DNA of 64,000 bases from Isoetes taiwanensis (lineage: Eukaryota > Streptophyta > Lycopodiopsida > Isoetales > Isoetaceae). Both the position numbers and the translations under genes were made by a program. Under the pieces are notes generated by a model. It was not told the DNA's origin. It did not search any database and saw only the letters and a list, made by a program, of their open reading frames with translations. Location: positions 11,615,072 through 11,679,071 of the forward strand of contig JAJEKV010000040.1 in NCBI GenBank assembly GCA_021234155.1. The letters are read 5' to 3'. Below are positions 1 to 11,099 of the stretch, one piece after another. Position 1 is the first letter of the stretch, and each line of letters opens with the position of its first letter.

Positions 1-180
1 GAAATTTAATGGAATCTAGATAAAATTTAGAGAAATGCTCACGAACCCTTTAAGAGAACCTTGGTAGAATCTTAGAGAATCTATGAATTTAGAGCATTCT
101 CAAGAGATTCTTTTACAAGAACTTGCACGTACGAACATGCTAAAACTCGAACATGCACTGTAGGATGGATTAAATTTCTT

Positions 181-226
181 GTATATATATATATATATAT
201 ATATAATTTTTTTTTTTTTTTTTTAG
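181..226. repeat. (TA)n microsatellite followed by T tract
   Basis: Alternating TA for about 26 bases, followed by about 20 T. It lies in AT-rich DNA (1-340) in which I see no gene. Confidence 0.9.
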
Positions 227-265
227 TTTCGCGTAAGCGAAACTGAAGGTTTCGCTTACGCGAAA
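227..265. repeat. Perfect 17-bp inverted repeat (hairpin)
   Basis: TTTCGCGTAAGCGAAAC at 227-243 is followed by a 5-base loop and its exact reverse complement at 249-265. Each arm also contains a smaller palindrome (TTTCGC GTAA GCGAAA), so the site can fold as one long stem or two short ones. It directly follows a (TA)n/T-tract. It could be the end of a small foldback element; no target duplication was resolved. Confidence 0.85.
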
Positions 266-349
266 TTTTTTCGACGCCGGAAATTTTTTTTGACGTATTT
301 TTGACGTATTAAACGTTAAATTTGTGCCATATCTTTCGAAAAATACGTA

Positions 350-610
350 TTACATATAAAACATATATAGTATTGAACCTATCCCTAATTCTGCAAATGG
401 TAAATCGTTGCGTTGCCTGATAAGTTTGAAAAGTTCATAGTATCTGAAATTGGACTTCCATGAATGATTGATCCCTGGTGTAGAAATAGAATTAAGGCAT
501 TTTCGGTCCCTGTCATCAAGATTATCAAAAACCATCTTGTCAAACAATGATGGCCACTGATAAAAATCTCCAGAAGCTATGACATCTAGTCTGTTGAATG
601 GGATGTTCAA
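350..610 (-). pseudogene. PIF1-like helicase fragment
   Basis: The minus strand is open for about 86 codons. It contains a sequence like the PIF1-family motif GDFxQLPP (here GDFYQWPS, near residues 14-21) and, near residues 60-72, YELFKLIRQRNDLPFAEL, which resembles the conserved block 'YELTEIMRQ..D..FAELLNR' of PIF1-like helicases. The Walker A motif and everything after FAEL are missing, so this is a short internal piece. PIF1-like helicases occur as host genes and as the Hel domain of autonomous Helitrons; either source is possible. Recognition is by motif memory only. Confidence 0.6.
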
Positions 611-1342
611 TCATGCTGTGGTGGAAAGATAAAAAACTAATGAAATGATACATGTCCTCAACAGCACATTACTTACCTGGCCTTTTAGGTGCAGTAACAG
701 CACAGACAAGCACAGCAGAGCAGAGCAAACCGATTGCTTGCAAATAAGATAAGTTACAATGGTGGCATTTGGAGTAAGAAATAAAACACCGCAGAGACAA
801 GAAATATTCAAATAAAATCCTTATCAGGTGTCCGAGGTGAGACCGTCAGAAACTGAGACATGGGGTTGTGAAACCAGACCCAGGAATTGGAGCCACACTG
901 CCTCAGGCACTGCCAAGGAAGGCAATCTCCACCTTCCACCAGGCTCACCCATAGAAACCACACCCTCTAACCGTCAGTATCTCTCATTACAAGCCCAAAA
1001 AGTCAACAACCATCCATGAGGAATGTTCGAAGTTATTTTAACATCTAGGCCATCTATACCATACTTTGGCATAGAACGGAATAGTTTTTGGAATGGCAGG
1101 CCTTAAAGAACGAGTACGGAATGGAACGAAAATTAAAAAAAAAACCACTTAAAATAATTAGAATATGTAGCACAATAACAGGGGGTTACTTTTAGATTTT
1201 TATACGTTTTTTCACATGGTTTTTCTATGATTTCGTTGTTGTATTCGTTGAGGTGTACTAAATAGTATTTCTAGAGTGCACCCTTTATGGGCCGTTGATT
1301 TTCGTTGGTTGGAACAATCCGAGGGTTGTTGTCTTTCTCTGC
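611..1342. other. No recognisable gene
   Basis: Short open frames exist on both strands but none carries a recognisable domain. The motif 'ggcatagaacg' near 1070 recurs near 3300, which may reflect one dispersed repeat. Confidence 0.5.
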
Positions 1343-1550
1343 ATGTGTTTGTGCATGAACACTGCGCATGTGTATGCATGTGCATGTGCACATGCATGTG
1401 CATGTGCATGTGTGTGCATATGCATGTTCATGTTCATGTGCATGTGCATGTATATGCATGTGCATGTGTATTGTGCATGTGCATGTGCAAGTGCAAGTGC
1501 ATGTGCATGTGTGCATGTGTGTGCATGTGTGCATATGCATGTGTACTTGC
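1343..1550. repeat. TGCATG-type hexamer microsatellite
   Basis: About 200 bases of degenerate TGTGCA/TGCATG repeats (CATGTG, CATATG, CAAGTG variants). The repeat has no stops in several frames, so it gives Cys/Met/Val-rich frames on the plus strand and His/Met/Thr-rich frames on the minus strand. These are by-products of the repeat. Alternating purine-pyrimidine sequence of this kind can in principle adopt Z-DNA. Confidence 0.9.
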
Positions 1551-2174
1551 ACTCTTGGATTCTTATTGCCCGAGTGGATTTTACTACCACAAGATGGATT
1601 TTTTGCTCACACTTACAAAGGTATTTGTTTTTTAATGTTTCTTCAGTTAGCATAATGTTTTTTTTTACAAGGTATTGGTTTCCTGATTCTACAATGTAGT
1701 GCTGCAAAATCCCCTTTTGTTTCCTTCCTAAGATTTGCTGCAGATTCAAAAAGAGTTTACAGTTTAGGCCCTTTGTTTGCTTCCAACTCTTGGATATTCC
1801 TGGCTGCCGGATTGTTCATAGCAGCCAGCCTTTAGCTTCAATCAACAAACGGATTCTTATGCACACAACAGGCGGATTATTCCACGCCCTTTTCCATGTC
1901 ATGCAGATCAATCAAACAGTGGCCACAAGAATGCATTTATATTGTAGGTTTGGAACTTTAATCGAACCATAAGGTGAATCATGCATTACCTTTAAGCTAG
2001 AGATGGAGCATCCAAAATCATATGGATTGATAAACAATGGTGTCATTGTGAAAGAGAAATAGTTATAGCGGTTACTTATGTTCTATTTGTTTTATTGTGA
2101 TCAAATTCAAAAGCTACAGGTGATGAAAGCCTCAAATCAATTCTAGTTTTTTTCTGGTTTGAATTCTAAAATTT
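1551..2174. other. No recognisable gene
   Basis: Unique-looking AT-rich sequence. No domain, RNA gene or repeat was recognised. Confidence 0.5.
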
Positions 2175-2307
2175 TTGTCACACCAGGGGGGTGACGTTCT
2201 TAAGGCCCCGAAGGGGCCAAAAAATTTTTTTTGCAACACAAACCATTAACATCCAACATATAAAAATTAAATCCCCTAACACATAACAACCATTGACATT
2301 AACAACC

Positions 2308-2742
2308 AACACATAACTACCGTTGACATTAATTAACACAACCATTGGGTCCAACACATTTAAATTAAAATCCCCCTTAAACCTCCTTTGGTTTGGGTGC
2401 ATATTCACACGGGGGTGACGTAGGGCAGCGAGAGCCCTCATAATTGTATTTTGCACGTATGAAATCAACACCATATAGTATTCCGCTTGAAATCTTATAG
2501 TATTTTGTGAATCTTGTTACACAGTATAGCAAATTTTGTACTTGCATACCCCACAAACGAGGAACTTTACGTACGGTATAGATTAAGGAATACGGGGTGA
2601 ATATGCCTATCCAACAGCTCTCGTTGCCCGGAGTCACCCTCCGTGTGAATATGCACCCAAACCAAAGGGGGTTTAAGGGGGATTTTAATTTAAATGTGTT
2701 GGACCCAATGGTTGTGTTAATTAATGTCAACGGTAGTTATGA
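2308..2742. mobile_element. Foldback/MITE-like element with ~117-bp arms
   Basis: About 117 bases at 2310-2427 return as a near-perfect reverse complement at 2622-2740; only a few mismatches are seen. Both arms contain the strings 'ggtttgggtgcatattcacac' (in either orientation) and 'gacattaattaacac'. The centre is about 195 bases without a coding frame of note. Left of it, 2270-2310 repeats the motif 'cattgacattaacaacc'. Long arms around a short non-coding centre are typical of foldback or MULE-type MITEs. A target duplication was not resolved. Confidence 0.7.
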
Positions 2743-4529
2743 CCTGTAAACATAATATTTACAACAACACATTCTTAAAATTCATTAAATGTAGACTGTT
2801 ACTTATTTCAGTATTTGTTACTTTGTTACAATATTTCAGAATGGGTTCGTCTAATTTTTTTCAAGCTCACAAAACTTATGCTTAGCTGAGTGAATCTTCG
2901 AAGTATTATTTGAAATCGATTGGAGAAGAAGATTTAAGGCAAGAGTAGCCAAACGCTATACAAATCCCGCTACTCTAAAACAAAATGACAAAATCACCTG
3001 CTAAAATCTTGCTGAAATTTTGCGCTGAAATCCTGCTATAGTTGTGCAGAATCAGAAGTGCATAAGCCCATTCCAGATCGGTTTTCCTTTCTAAGTCCCA
3101 ATTTAGGTCTCCCCAAGAATTGGATGCCTTATTTTTTGGAGCTCAAATTAGGATATGGCGTTTTTGCCTCAGAGGACGGCTAAATTTTGGGACAGAACGC
3201 TGCTGAGAACGATGTTCTTGCTAACAAAGAAAAAGCCCTAAATTTGAACGGGAACATGGTACACCAACACAGCAAGCTTCCCATTCTGCCGTTCTAATAT
3301 GGCATAGAACGCCGTTCTATGCCAACTATGATCTATACGTCCCTCCCCCATCATCCCAATGGTTACCCTCTATGGGCAACAAAAAAAAAAGTAAAAAAGT
3401 CATATTCATATATTTGAACCGGGTATTGATAGTTAATCACTACAAGAATTTGTTGCCGCGGTAGTCGCAGCAGCCATTTTGTTCTTTTTAGTGGATTCTT
3501 TGAATAGCAATATTTTGTACTTAAGATGTACTTAGTGAGATTGTGATACAAAAAACTCTCTATAATATTGTACTTCATAAGAATTGTGCTTGAGGTGTGA
3601 TGAATACATCTCTACCGACTAGCATTCTTCTGAAAGCCCATTCAATAACTGTGATGAGTACATTTCTATAGGCTAGTTTATATGTCATATAGACGCCTTT
3701 GTCCTAATGACGGGGTACCGAAGTAATTATTGTACTACAAATGAGTACCTCAATGCTAAGTTCTATTACTTTGTGCATTCAATTCATGGGTTAGACTGTT
3801 AGACTGACTGCAATATGTAAACAAATGCGAGTTCTAGTTTATGCTCCTATAATTAAATTAATTCACCTGTATGAAAGATGTAGATGAAGGGAGATCAAAA
3901 TAGGGAATGGCATAATCATTGATGCTAGCTTAACTAGGCAATCTAAAGTTATTAACAAAAACAATATTCTGACAATCAAGTTTCTTAGAGTTAACATAAT
4001 TCCTCTTTTGAGAACTATCAGACCATTGCAAGTGGAAGATGGCACCATGTTTCAAAGCATTATGTGCTAAGAAAGCAATACATTTTAAAAACACGACACT
4101 CCTAGAAGCAAAATTATGCATGAAGAAAGCAGAATGTAGATTTGATTTTACCTGTTGCAAGAGTAGGAATGTCAATTGCGGCGCATGTAGCACCTCTAAA
4201 TATTAGGTAGTGCTTGTCAAAACTTTGCGTCGTAACATTTGAAATATCTTGCAGCACATGTAAAGCCTCTGAATTTTAGCTTAGTCCTTGTAAACCGGCT
4301 TTAATTTGATTGCTAAGGAATTCTGAATATGAACCAAAGGCATCTTCTTACTTTCAATACAAATCAAATCCGTCTTCCTAGCTTCCAAACAAGTAACATG
4401 TATCTAGTTGAGTTAAACTAGAATAAATTGCAGACATATATGCGGAGTGAAGCATATTTTAACTTCCGTTCAATGTTCTCTTTCCTGTCTACTTCTTTTT
4501 CCATCTCTTCCTTTTCCACTCTTTTCTCC
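2743..4529. other. No recognisable gene
   Basis: AT-rich sequence. Open frames are short and unrelated to families I know. A 'catagaacg' motif occurs around 3305. Confidence 0.5.
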
Positions 4530-5974
4530 GACATACTACTGCAGCAGTGCTGAATGGGAAATAAATACAGTTTGACAATAGTTCCCTGGCTGCAAATAAA
4601 ATGAGAAGGGGTTGACACCAAACAAACACCAGACAAATACTGTTAGACAACAATCTTCTGGCAGGAAATAAAATAGGCAGGGGAAAATATTACTACTGCT
4701 GCACCAAGTTGGGCAGAATAGACACCAAGCAGAACAAACACCAAACAGGAAATAAACCCAACAGCAAACAGAAACAACAGATCAAAAGAAACAACCAGGT
4801 AGCGGACAGCTTGGTCCTTGTTCTACATTCAAATAAATCAATTCTATTCCGCTCCTCCTTATCTCGCTGCTACAGTTCTCCTGATTCCTGATAGAGGATG
4901 CTCCGTAGGCCACCATGCATCTCTAAATCGGGCAGTGGTGGATGCTCCTTCTATTCCATCCGGCAAACTAAACCTATTCGACTTTGGGTCGATGGATGCC
5001 TACTCCTCCCTTTCATATCAGCGAGAAGATAAATTAGAGCTCTCCACAATAATCCAGAACTCCGCCGAAGCAAAGATCTAGTATTTGGCATGTTGCCAGT
5101 GCTTCACAAGAAAAGGCCAATTTGTTGGACGTCCGTATTTAGAGTCCGGGATGTGGTATTTCTGGGCTTTTTTAGTGGTATTTATGGACATCCATTATCA
5201 GCCAGGTGGTATTTCCGGCCAAAAAAAGTGGTACTTCCGGGCCAAAAAGTGTGGTATTTCCAGCCAAAAAGTGGCAGTTCTGGCCAAAAACCAAGCGCGA
5301 AACTGGGCGGCGGAGCTAAGATCTTTGGTCGGATCGTTCTTGCAGCTCCATGGGCGGCTTGAACTGCTTCAAAAACCCTTCTAATCACTTTGTCTACCTC
5401 TTTAACTTTGGTTTGATGAAGAGAGGAAGCGATTTGAGCTCAGATAGAGCCGGATTGATCCAAAAACGCCCCAAAATAGTTGGTTCCGGGCTTGAGGCTG
5501 TGAAATGTACAGTGACTGATAACGGGTGTCCAGAAATACCACAAAAAAAGTCCGAAAATACCATATCTCGGACTCTAAATACTGCGGGCCCAATTTGTTG
5601 CATGGTCTACTCTTCTGCCAATTGAACATTCAAACCAATTTAGATGAGTAAAGAACCAAATATTGTCTAACTATCGAGTTCGCAGGTAGCACAACACGGC
5701 CAGACAACTCCTTCCTATTAAGAGGAGCTGTTGAAAAGCTTCCAAAGCGTCTGGTTCTAATCCAAAACATGCTTAAATATCCTGCTGCTACTTAAATACC
5801 ATGCCATTGCTCAAACCCATCACAGATAAACTTGGCTGCTGCCTTGCCCTTAAATATGCCGCCATATAACTCACAAATGTTTCGCTCTTCACACAACGGC
5901 TCACTCTTATAGCCATAAATTGTCTCTTCTAGAATCTTCCAGCAGATCTTGATTTTAGGGACGAGCTTCTTGAA
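4530..5974 (+). repeat. Outer direct repeat A, left copy
   Basis: This segment returns in the same orientation at 62007-63444. Shared landmarks are the start (gacatactactgca), the Ile/Phe-rich stretch near 4826, 'gtagcacaacacggccagac' near 5685, and the end (gggacgagcttc). Outside these limits the flanks differ. The left copy carries an extra 462-bp insertion (5128-5589). The last ~58 bases (5917-5974) are also the start of the palindrome arm. The repeat does not begin TG or end CA, and no primer-binding site follows it, so it is not an ordinary LTR. No gene was recognised inside. Confidence 0.8.
5128..5589. mobile_element. MULE-like MITE in repeat A
   Basis: The ends are inverted copies over roughly 75 bases: both read inward as 'gtatttagagtccg' followed by 'tggtatttc' blocks, then 'ttatcag'. 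The insertion is flanked by the 11-base duplication ccaatttgttg (5117-5127 and 5590-5600). The other repeat A copy has one ccaatttgttg at the matching place (63066-63076), so the empty site is visible. Long terminal inverted repeats with a 9-11-bp duplication fit Mutator-like elements. There is no transposase; the element is non-autonomous. Confidence 0.8.
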
Positions 5975-6096
5975 GAAACGAAATCTTCCACAACGGTTTC
6001 TAGAAATTACTCCATCCTTTAGAATCTTCTACTAGCTTCCATTACAGGCACCATTGAATTTTTTTTTTTAATGTATAATTATAAAACATTCTAGAA
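5927..6096. promoter_or_regulatory. Cluster of heat-shock-element motifs
   Basis: The heat-shock element is a run of alternating GAA/TTC pentamers bound by HSF trimers. A perfect three-unit element (TTCTAGAATCTTC) lies at 5927-5939. Two-unit elements TTCnnGAA or GAAnnTTC occur at 5967-5974 (followed directly by another GAA), 5998-6005, 6022-6029 and 6089-6096. Five sites within 170 bases is dense even for AT-rich DNA. The cluster straddles the outer palindrome boundary and returns inverted at about 61828-61995; the first element also ends repeat A at about 63400. No downstream heat-shock gene is visible. Confidence 0.45.
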
Positions 6097-6121
6097 TCTA
6101 CCCTATTATAATTATACATTA
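6069..6121. repeat. 15-bp AT-rich inverted repeat
   Basis: TAATGTATAATTATA and its exact reverse complement enclose about 23 bases that include a TTCTAGAA site. The mirror copy lies at about 61801-61853. Confidence 0.6.
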
Positions 6122-6741
6122 GAGATAAAGCATCATAAAAATATGGTAAAAAAATTTAAATTGGTATGTTTATACCAAGTATATTTATCACGTTGTGTAT
6201 TGATAATTAATCAGTATAAAACATCATGAAAAATTATGCAGTTAATTTTATTATGTCAAGATACTAGGGAAGATAAATGTGCTCAAATACCAATCCCCTA
6301 AACTTGGCATATAAACATTAGTACATATCATGTACTCTAAGTATTTATAAAAATTAATTAAACCTACCATATTTCAATACCATGTCACAAAACAATGTTG
6401 GTTTATGACATTAGTAATATATATATTGATGAACCATCCTACATAACCAGACATAGTTTGTAAACTTTTGAAGTTGCACGTATTGATTTATGGCTTCAGT
6501 TTTCACTAACAAATCATTAAAATAAAGTCATATTGATTCAATTTTGGGGGCCTTGTGTCATCATGGTCCTTCATTAGACTTCATTGTCCCATAACCAGAC
6601 TTCATTACACCCGTATGGCCTATCGCCAGACTTTATTACACCCACATGGTCCAGTTTTGCAGAGCAAAATTGTGCTAAGGAAGTGCTGGATTTTTTTTTT
6701 TTTTTTTTGTACAGCACTATTAACTATTGACCCAATTGGCC

Positions 6742-7005
6742 ATCAGATTAGGACAAGTACATTCTAATTTTGTCTAATTGAATATTCGGATGCATATATT
6801 GCCCAACATGTGGTCCATAGCCACACCACCACCCCGGTGTCACGGGTTCAAACCTAGGCAACATTGATCTAGTAATGGAGACCTTAAAAATCCATTCCCT
6901 TGGAGTCACGGGTTCAAGTACGACCAACCAGTCCTGAGGTAGAGACCTTAAACTAGTCCTGAGGAGTTCGAGTTTGTGGTTTGAGTGTGTGTAGTTAGTT
7001 TGTTT
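6742..7005. repeat. Dispersed repeat shared with 45345-45525
   Basis: The block starting 'gattaggacaagtacatt' and including 'cacgggttcaaacctag' and 'gatctagtaatggagacc' occurs here, inverted in the right arm (about 60970-61200), and at 45345-45525, where it abuts the 5' side of the minus-strand LINE. On the minus strand its edge reads TKLECTCPNLMANW, close to TKLKCTCPNQMNEW of that LINE, so part of it is a LINE endonuclease-region relic. The string GGTTCAAACC fits a tRNA B box, so the other part could be a tRNA-derived SINE head. A T tract ends it near 6690-6708. Confidence 0.5.
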
Positions 7006-7105
7006 TTCTTTTTGGAGAGTTTTGGAGTTCGTTTTCTTAAGGACACTTTTTTAAGGACCTCTTTAAGGACTTAGTCTAATGCTGCAAAGTCCCTCAGCGG
7101 CGATG

Positions 7106-7212
7106 GGGGAAGCGCCCCCACCTCACTCATCCTGCTCGAGGGGAAGCGCCCCACCTCACTCATCGACCTCACTCTCGAGGGGGAAGCGCCCCCATCTCAC
7201 TATCTCACTCAC
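7106..7212. repeat. ~35-bp GC-rich minisatellite, 3 units
   Basis: Three degenerate units of 'ctcgaggggaagcgcccc' plus 'cacctcactcatc'. The mirror copy is at about 60725-60835. Confidence 0.7.
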
Positions 7213-7354
7213 TCACTTTTTTTTCTTCTTTTTAGTTGTTGTTGTTTGGGGTTTTATGCATGGTACCATTTTGTATACATTTTCAGCAGATTATACATGC
7301 CTGTAAGCAGAGAGAAAACGGGAAGAAAAGAGGCATGAAAAATTTTGGTGCACA

Positions 7355-7470
7355 ATAGAAGGAAGGAAGGAAGGTACTTTTATCGGGGGGAAATGCTACG
7401 AGGGAGAAGAAAGGTTAAAAAAAAAAAATCGGGGGGAAATGCTACGAGGGAGAAAAATTTGAGTTAATTT
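7355..7470. repeat. (GGAA)n run and 34-bp tandem duplication
   Basis: A short GGAA microsatellite precedes two copies of 'tcggggggaaatgctacgag', separated by an A tract. The mirror copy is at about 60460-60580. Confidence 0.7.
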
Positions 7471-7646
7471 AGGCGGGAGGCGCTTCCACGGACGGAAAAA
7501 GCCACGCACGGGAAAAGTGGCATTCTCAAAAATAACCTAATTTTCTGACATAAACCGAAATTAAATGAATGATGGTTATATTAAATTTATGAAAAGGAGC
7601 CTGAGATGAACAAGTTTTCGTCCACAAAGATTCCAACTTATACCCA

Positions 7647-7662
7647 GCAATGCTGGGCACCA
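7647..7662 (+). mobile_element. 3' hairpin of an older Helitron, interrupted
   Basis: cccagcaatgctggg followed by cacca is the hairpin near the end of a Helitron whose last bases (ttactag, 12160-12166) now lie beyond the younger Helitron inserted here. The intact version stands at 20521-20547 (hairpin cccagcaacgctggg, then caccattaCTAG, then host T). Right-arm copies are intact at about 60254-60280 and 57100-57127. A hairpin of about 15 bases, roughly 12 bases before CTAG, fits the Helitron 3' rule (hairpin, then CTRR, then host T). The 5' end of this older element was not found. Confidence 0.6.
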
Positions 7663-8099
7663 TCTTCTTATTTAAAAAGGCAAGGCCTTGGTTTTTGTGC
7701 CGGAACGCCGCATGTTACGCCGCTTGCGGTCCCCTTCCGGGACTATTTTGAATTTCGTCCCTCCACTTGCTATTCGACTTTCGTAGTTCAGACCGGATGA
7801 AGGTTGCTATGGTGTCGACCACATTCTATCCTAATTCTTAGCTTCGTCAAACATGCATGCCACACAAGTACGTTATTTTGGCATTCATTTAGAAAGGCAA
7901 AATTATCAAGCTAGATTTCGCCCCATTCGCAAGAGTTACTTCTTTTGAGGAGAATGTGAAATCTTCAATAGGTAAGGAAGCTTCTGACAAATGTGAGCTT
8001 CTTGCTGGCTGATAAATCTTGAATTGGCGGTCTCTTACTTATATATTGGAGACAATATGCTGCTATTTTCTAGGTGCATTCTGTTTTTTTCCCTTTTTT

Positions 8100-8280
8100 T
8101 TGTAGTATGCGCCAAGGCATCTGGATCTGTTCAAAGTCGAACTATGAAGGCTTGAAGATATTGGAACTGTTGTGAGGGTTACTATACTGCTGAAGGTCTT
8201 CCATTGTTTGTAACTAGAGATGTTCTGAAGCAAGAAAATCAGATCGATCATCTTTGGATCGCCACATTACAAGGTTTGCT
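8100..8280 (+). pseudogene. Unidentified captured exon fragment
   Basis: After a pyrimidine tract ending in tgtag, the plus strand reads CEGYYTAEGLPLFVTRDVLK in one frame up to about 8270. The codon pattern and acceptor-like start suggest an exon carried by the Helitron. I do not recognise the family. Confidence 0.35.
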
Positions 8281-9029
8281 TTTTTACATTAAAATTTTTT
8301 GGACGGTGCTTATGGCATTTTCAGACGATGTTTTTACGCTCGGGCAGTTATTAATGTGCAGATGCTTAATTGAGAGCCGATTAGATCTTCATAAGCAGAG
8401 TGCTCAACATTCCTCTCCTCTGCCTTTCTACGGTTCCTTCCAGAGCTTGAAAACGGCAGAAGTAAATAAAATGCCGGAGTCCGCGGGCAGCAGCATCCGA
8501 CATTAGCACCCGTTAGAAGATGTTTGCTGATGATGGTGGCAGCGTTGTGCAAGATTTGTGGCTGCAGAACAAATACAAGGTAGATTACAGTTTACTATTT
8601 TTCTAACACAGCTCTTTGTTTCTAGGTTTCTTTTTCCTTTGCATAGAAGTACTTTGTGTCTGAAACTCTTAGCCCTTGCAATATACCATAGTCAACATTT
8701 GCTTGCCGCAGGACATTTTTGAATCTAGACAATCTTGCAATTTAGATTGGTACTGTGCTTCTTTGATGCAGGAAAACTTTAAATATGCAGTCCAAAGGTA
8801 AAAATGTCAGTACATGTTTTTATTGCTATTTTGATTTGTATAAGGTTTATAAAAATTTTATCTAATTTTTTCCCAGAGATGTTCACTTAGCTGAAGGAAC
8901 AAACAGCATTTACAGTTTTGTTGATGTCAACATTTAGATTTTCTTTAAAGCACTTTGTGCATTCTGAATTCGATGCTTGCAGCCTATAGTCTAATCCCCT
9001 CAAGTGCCATTGTTCACTTCCACTGAGTT

Positions 9030-9330
9030 CTAAATGAGGCAGCGGAGCTCAAAATGCCATTGTCTGATGGTGGAATCATCTCTTCCATCTACAACGCCAT
9101 GCCTAAGTTTGGAGTGGAGGGATGGTCCTTCTCAAGGGAATCTGATTTTGTATGGCTTGATATGCTCTAAGATCTTTATAGAATAGTATTGTTAGAAACA
9201 TAATGAAGGCATGTTGCACTTATTTTTTGCTATATGCAGACAGGTCAAGACTCCATTGGGACTTGGAAGCACCCAAATGACATGATTTTTGCAATGGCAT
9301 ATGGGGCTTTTGTCATGTTTCTTGAAATAG
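9030..9330 (+). pseudogene. Two unidentified captured exon fragments
   Basis: The frame at about 9033-9140 reads LKMPLSDGGIISSIYNAMPK and continues FGVEGWSFSR. After an intron-like stretch ending in 'gcag', a second open frame at about 9239-9330 reads GQDSIGTWKHPNDMIFAMAY, then GAFVMFLEI, before a gtaggt donor-like site. Both look protein-coding in origin but I do not recognise the family. They are internal to the Helitron. Confidence 0.4.
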
Positions 9331-9444
9331 GTAGGTTTATGCTAATTATCTGTTATGCATTATAACCCATAACATTTTCTATTCAACCATTGGTAATAGG
9401 TCTAATTTTTACTTTTGATGTTGCAGCTTCCAAAAATAGGTTCT

Positions 9445-9594
9445 TGGGGATTTGTTGAATGGATACCTACCAATATTAAGTCCTCGGTTTGTGATATTCC
9501 TCCGAAGAGTCTCAAGATGCCTGCTACCTTTGTTGGCAAGTCTACTTCCATCTAAGAGATGCTTAGACATGTTAATGAAAACAGCTTACTGCCA
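9445..9594 (+). pseudogene. Captured beta-tubulin fragment
   Basis: The frame from 9445 reads [20 protein letters not shown], then [16 protein letters not shown], a stop, then EMLRHVNE. This follows the C-terminal part of beta-tubulin (...[18 protein letters not shown], ...FIGNSTSIQEMFRRVSEQ). The stop replaces the usual Gln of SIQEMF (CAA to TAA), and the upstream residues are frameshifted. Only about 45 residues remain, with an acceptor-like 'ttgcag' just before. Gene-fragment capture is a known habit of plant Helitrons. It cannot make tubulin. Confidence 0.8.
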
Positions 9595-9699
9595 TGCTCC
9601 GGTGCAACAATTCGATGGATGCACTTACAATAAAGCAAAGATACTTCTATGGTAAGTGATGCTGCCCTTTCTTTTTTCTGCTTTTTGTTTTTTATGTAT

Positions 9700-9842
9700 A
9701 GAGTGCAGAGGAGCGATATGCATGCAGGGAACAGTTGACAAAAGTGGCAATATGCAGAATGTGCAAACGTGGATATCATGCCCAAAAAGTACTAATAAAT
9801 GCCGCAATTGCATTGGAGCCATTGGAATGATACTATTCAGTC
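9700..9842 (+). pseudogene. Unidentified captured exon fragment
   Basis: One frame reads AEERYACREQLTKVAICRMC, then KRGYHAQKVLINAAIALEPLE and a stop, followed by 'caggtaac', a donor-like sequence. It is probably an exon of a captured gene. I do not recognise it. Confidence 0.35.
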
Positions 9843-10079
9843 AGGTAACTACAACTTTAGTGCTACATGGTACTCTATACCTGCTCTGTTAAATGGACAT
9901 AACCATTTATTTGTGTAACAAATAGATACAACAATAGTCTCTTTACTCAAATTTGTGCATAGCTAATTGTGATGCCTATTATTACGTTATCTTCTGCATA
10001 AAGCTTTGTGCTTATACATTGTAATACTTGCTGTTTCGCTTCTATTGGGTGCAGGTTTGTTAGAAATATAGTTTGGTGA

Positions 10080-10200
10080 ATGCTTGGTCTTTACAAGTGG
10101 AAAGCTTTATCAACTGAAGAGCATAGGATGTTGAGTGATGCAAATAGCATGATGGAAATGGTAAATGATGTTCAGAACAGCAGACAAAGATTTGGTCAAT
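10080..10200 (+). pseudogene. Unidentified captured exon fragment
   Basis: The frame reads LYKWKALSTEEHRMLSDANS, then MMEMVNDVQNSRQRFGQF. It is polar and helix-like, without a known motif. It follows 'gtgcag', which resembles an acceptor site. Origin unknown. Confidence 0.35.
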
Positions 10201-11099
10201 TTATGCACTTTGATTTCTTCATATGTGCATGCAATCAAATCCATGTCATTTCTTCCTTCTGGCTTCTGTACAAACATTAATGACAATAGCCAACTGCCAA
10301 CAGCTAGAGGAGAGGAGCTATGTGCTACAACCATTCATGTCATAGAATGTATTTTCAACATCTGTATGGTCTCTATATTTTCAACATTTGTACGGTCTCT
10401 TTGAATTGAAATTCAATATCAAACACCCTTAGAGTTGTTATTAGCTCGAGAATTCGTTGACTTCATTTTAACCCTAAACCCTTATTTACAAACTCTAGGT
10501 TTACGGAGCGCCAAAAAATAAGTAGCAGTTACACCGACTTCCATATATTATTCTACATTACTGGTGTACTACCAATGTACAAAATATCATGCATTGTCTA
10601 TAGTTTTAAGCGTGGATATGCTAAAATACGTACATCTTATTCTACATTTTATTCTGTCTTTGGATGCAATATATAGGCACAAAATTATTATTTTTTTTCA
10701 AATCGATATATGCGCTTAATTATATATTCAGGATTTTTCAGGCAAATAAATTCGTAACCAAAGCCAAGGGTTCAGTTTACACTCATTATTATTGTGATAC
10801 CTTTTGCAAACATGTCTAAATTTGAATGTAGGAAAATCGTTCAAATAATTTTGCATCTTGACGTGCAAACAACAGTAAAACATGCACTTTGTTGTTTAAA
10901 TTCTTGGCACATGGTTTTCAATAATAACATGTAGGTTATAAATAAGAAGATTTTGTAAGTGAGAAGATTGCTAAATAAGATGTGAGTGATTGTCATTTTT
11001 ATATTCTCTAAACAATAATAAATATTTCATGGTTATGTGAACAATGCTACATATGTATCTTGGAAACATACCTTATGTGATAGGCATGGGATACTCTTA

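Noticed and set aside
1212-1749. Long ORFs on both strands (Cys/Met/Val- or His/Met-rich)
   Set aside because: They are products of the TGCATG microsatellite, which has no stops in several frames.
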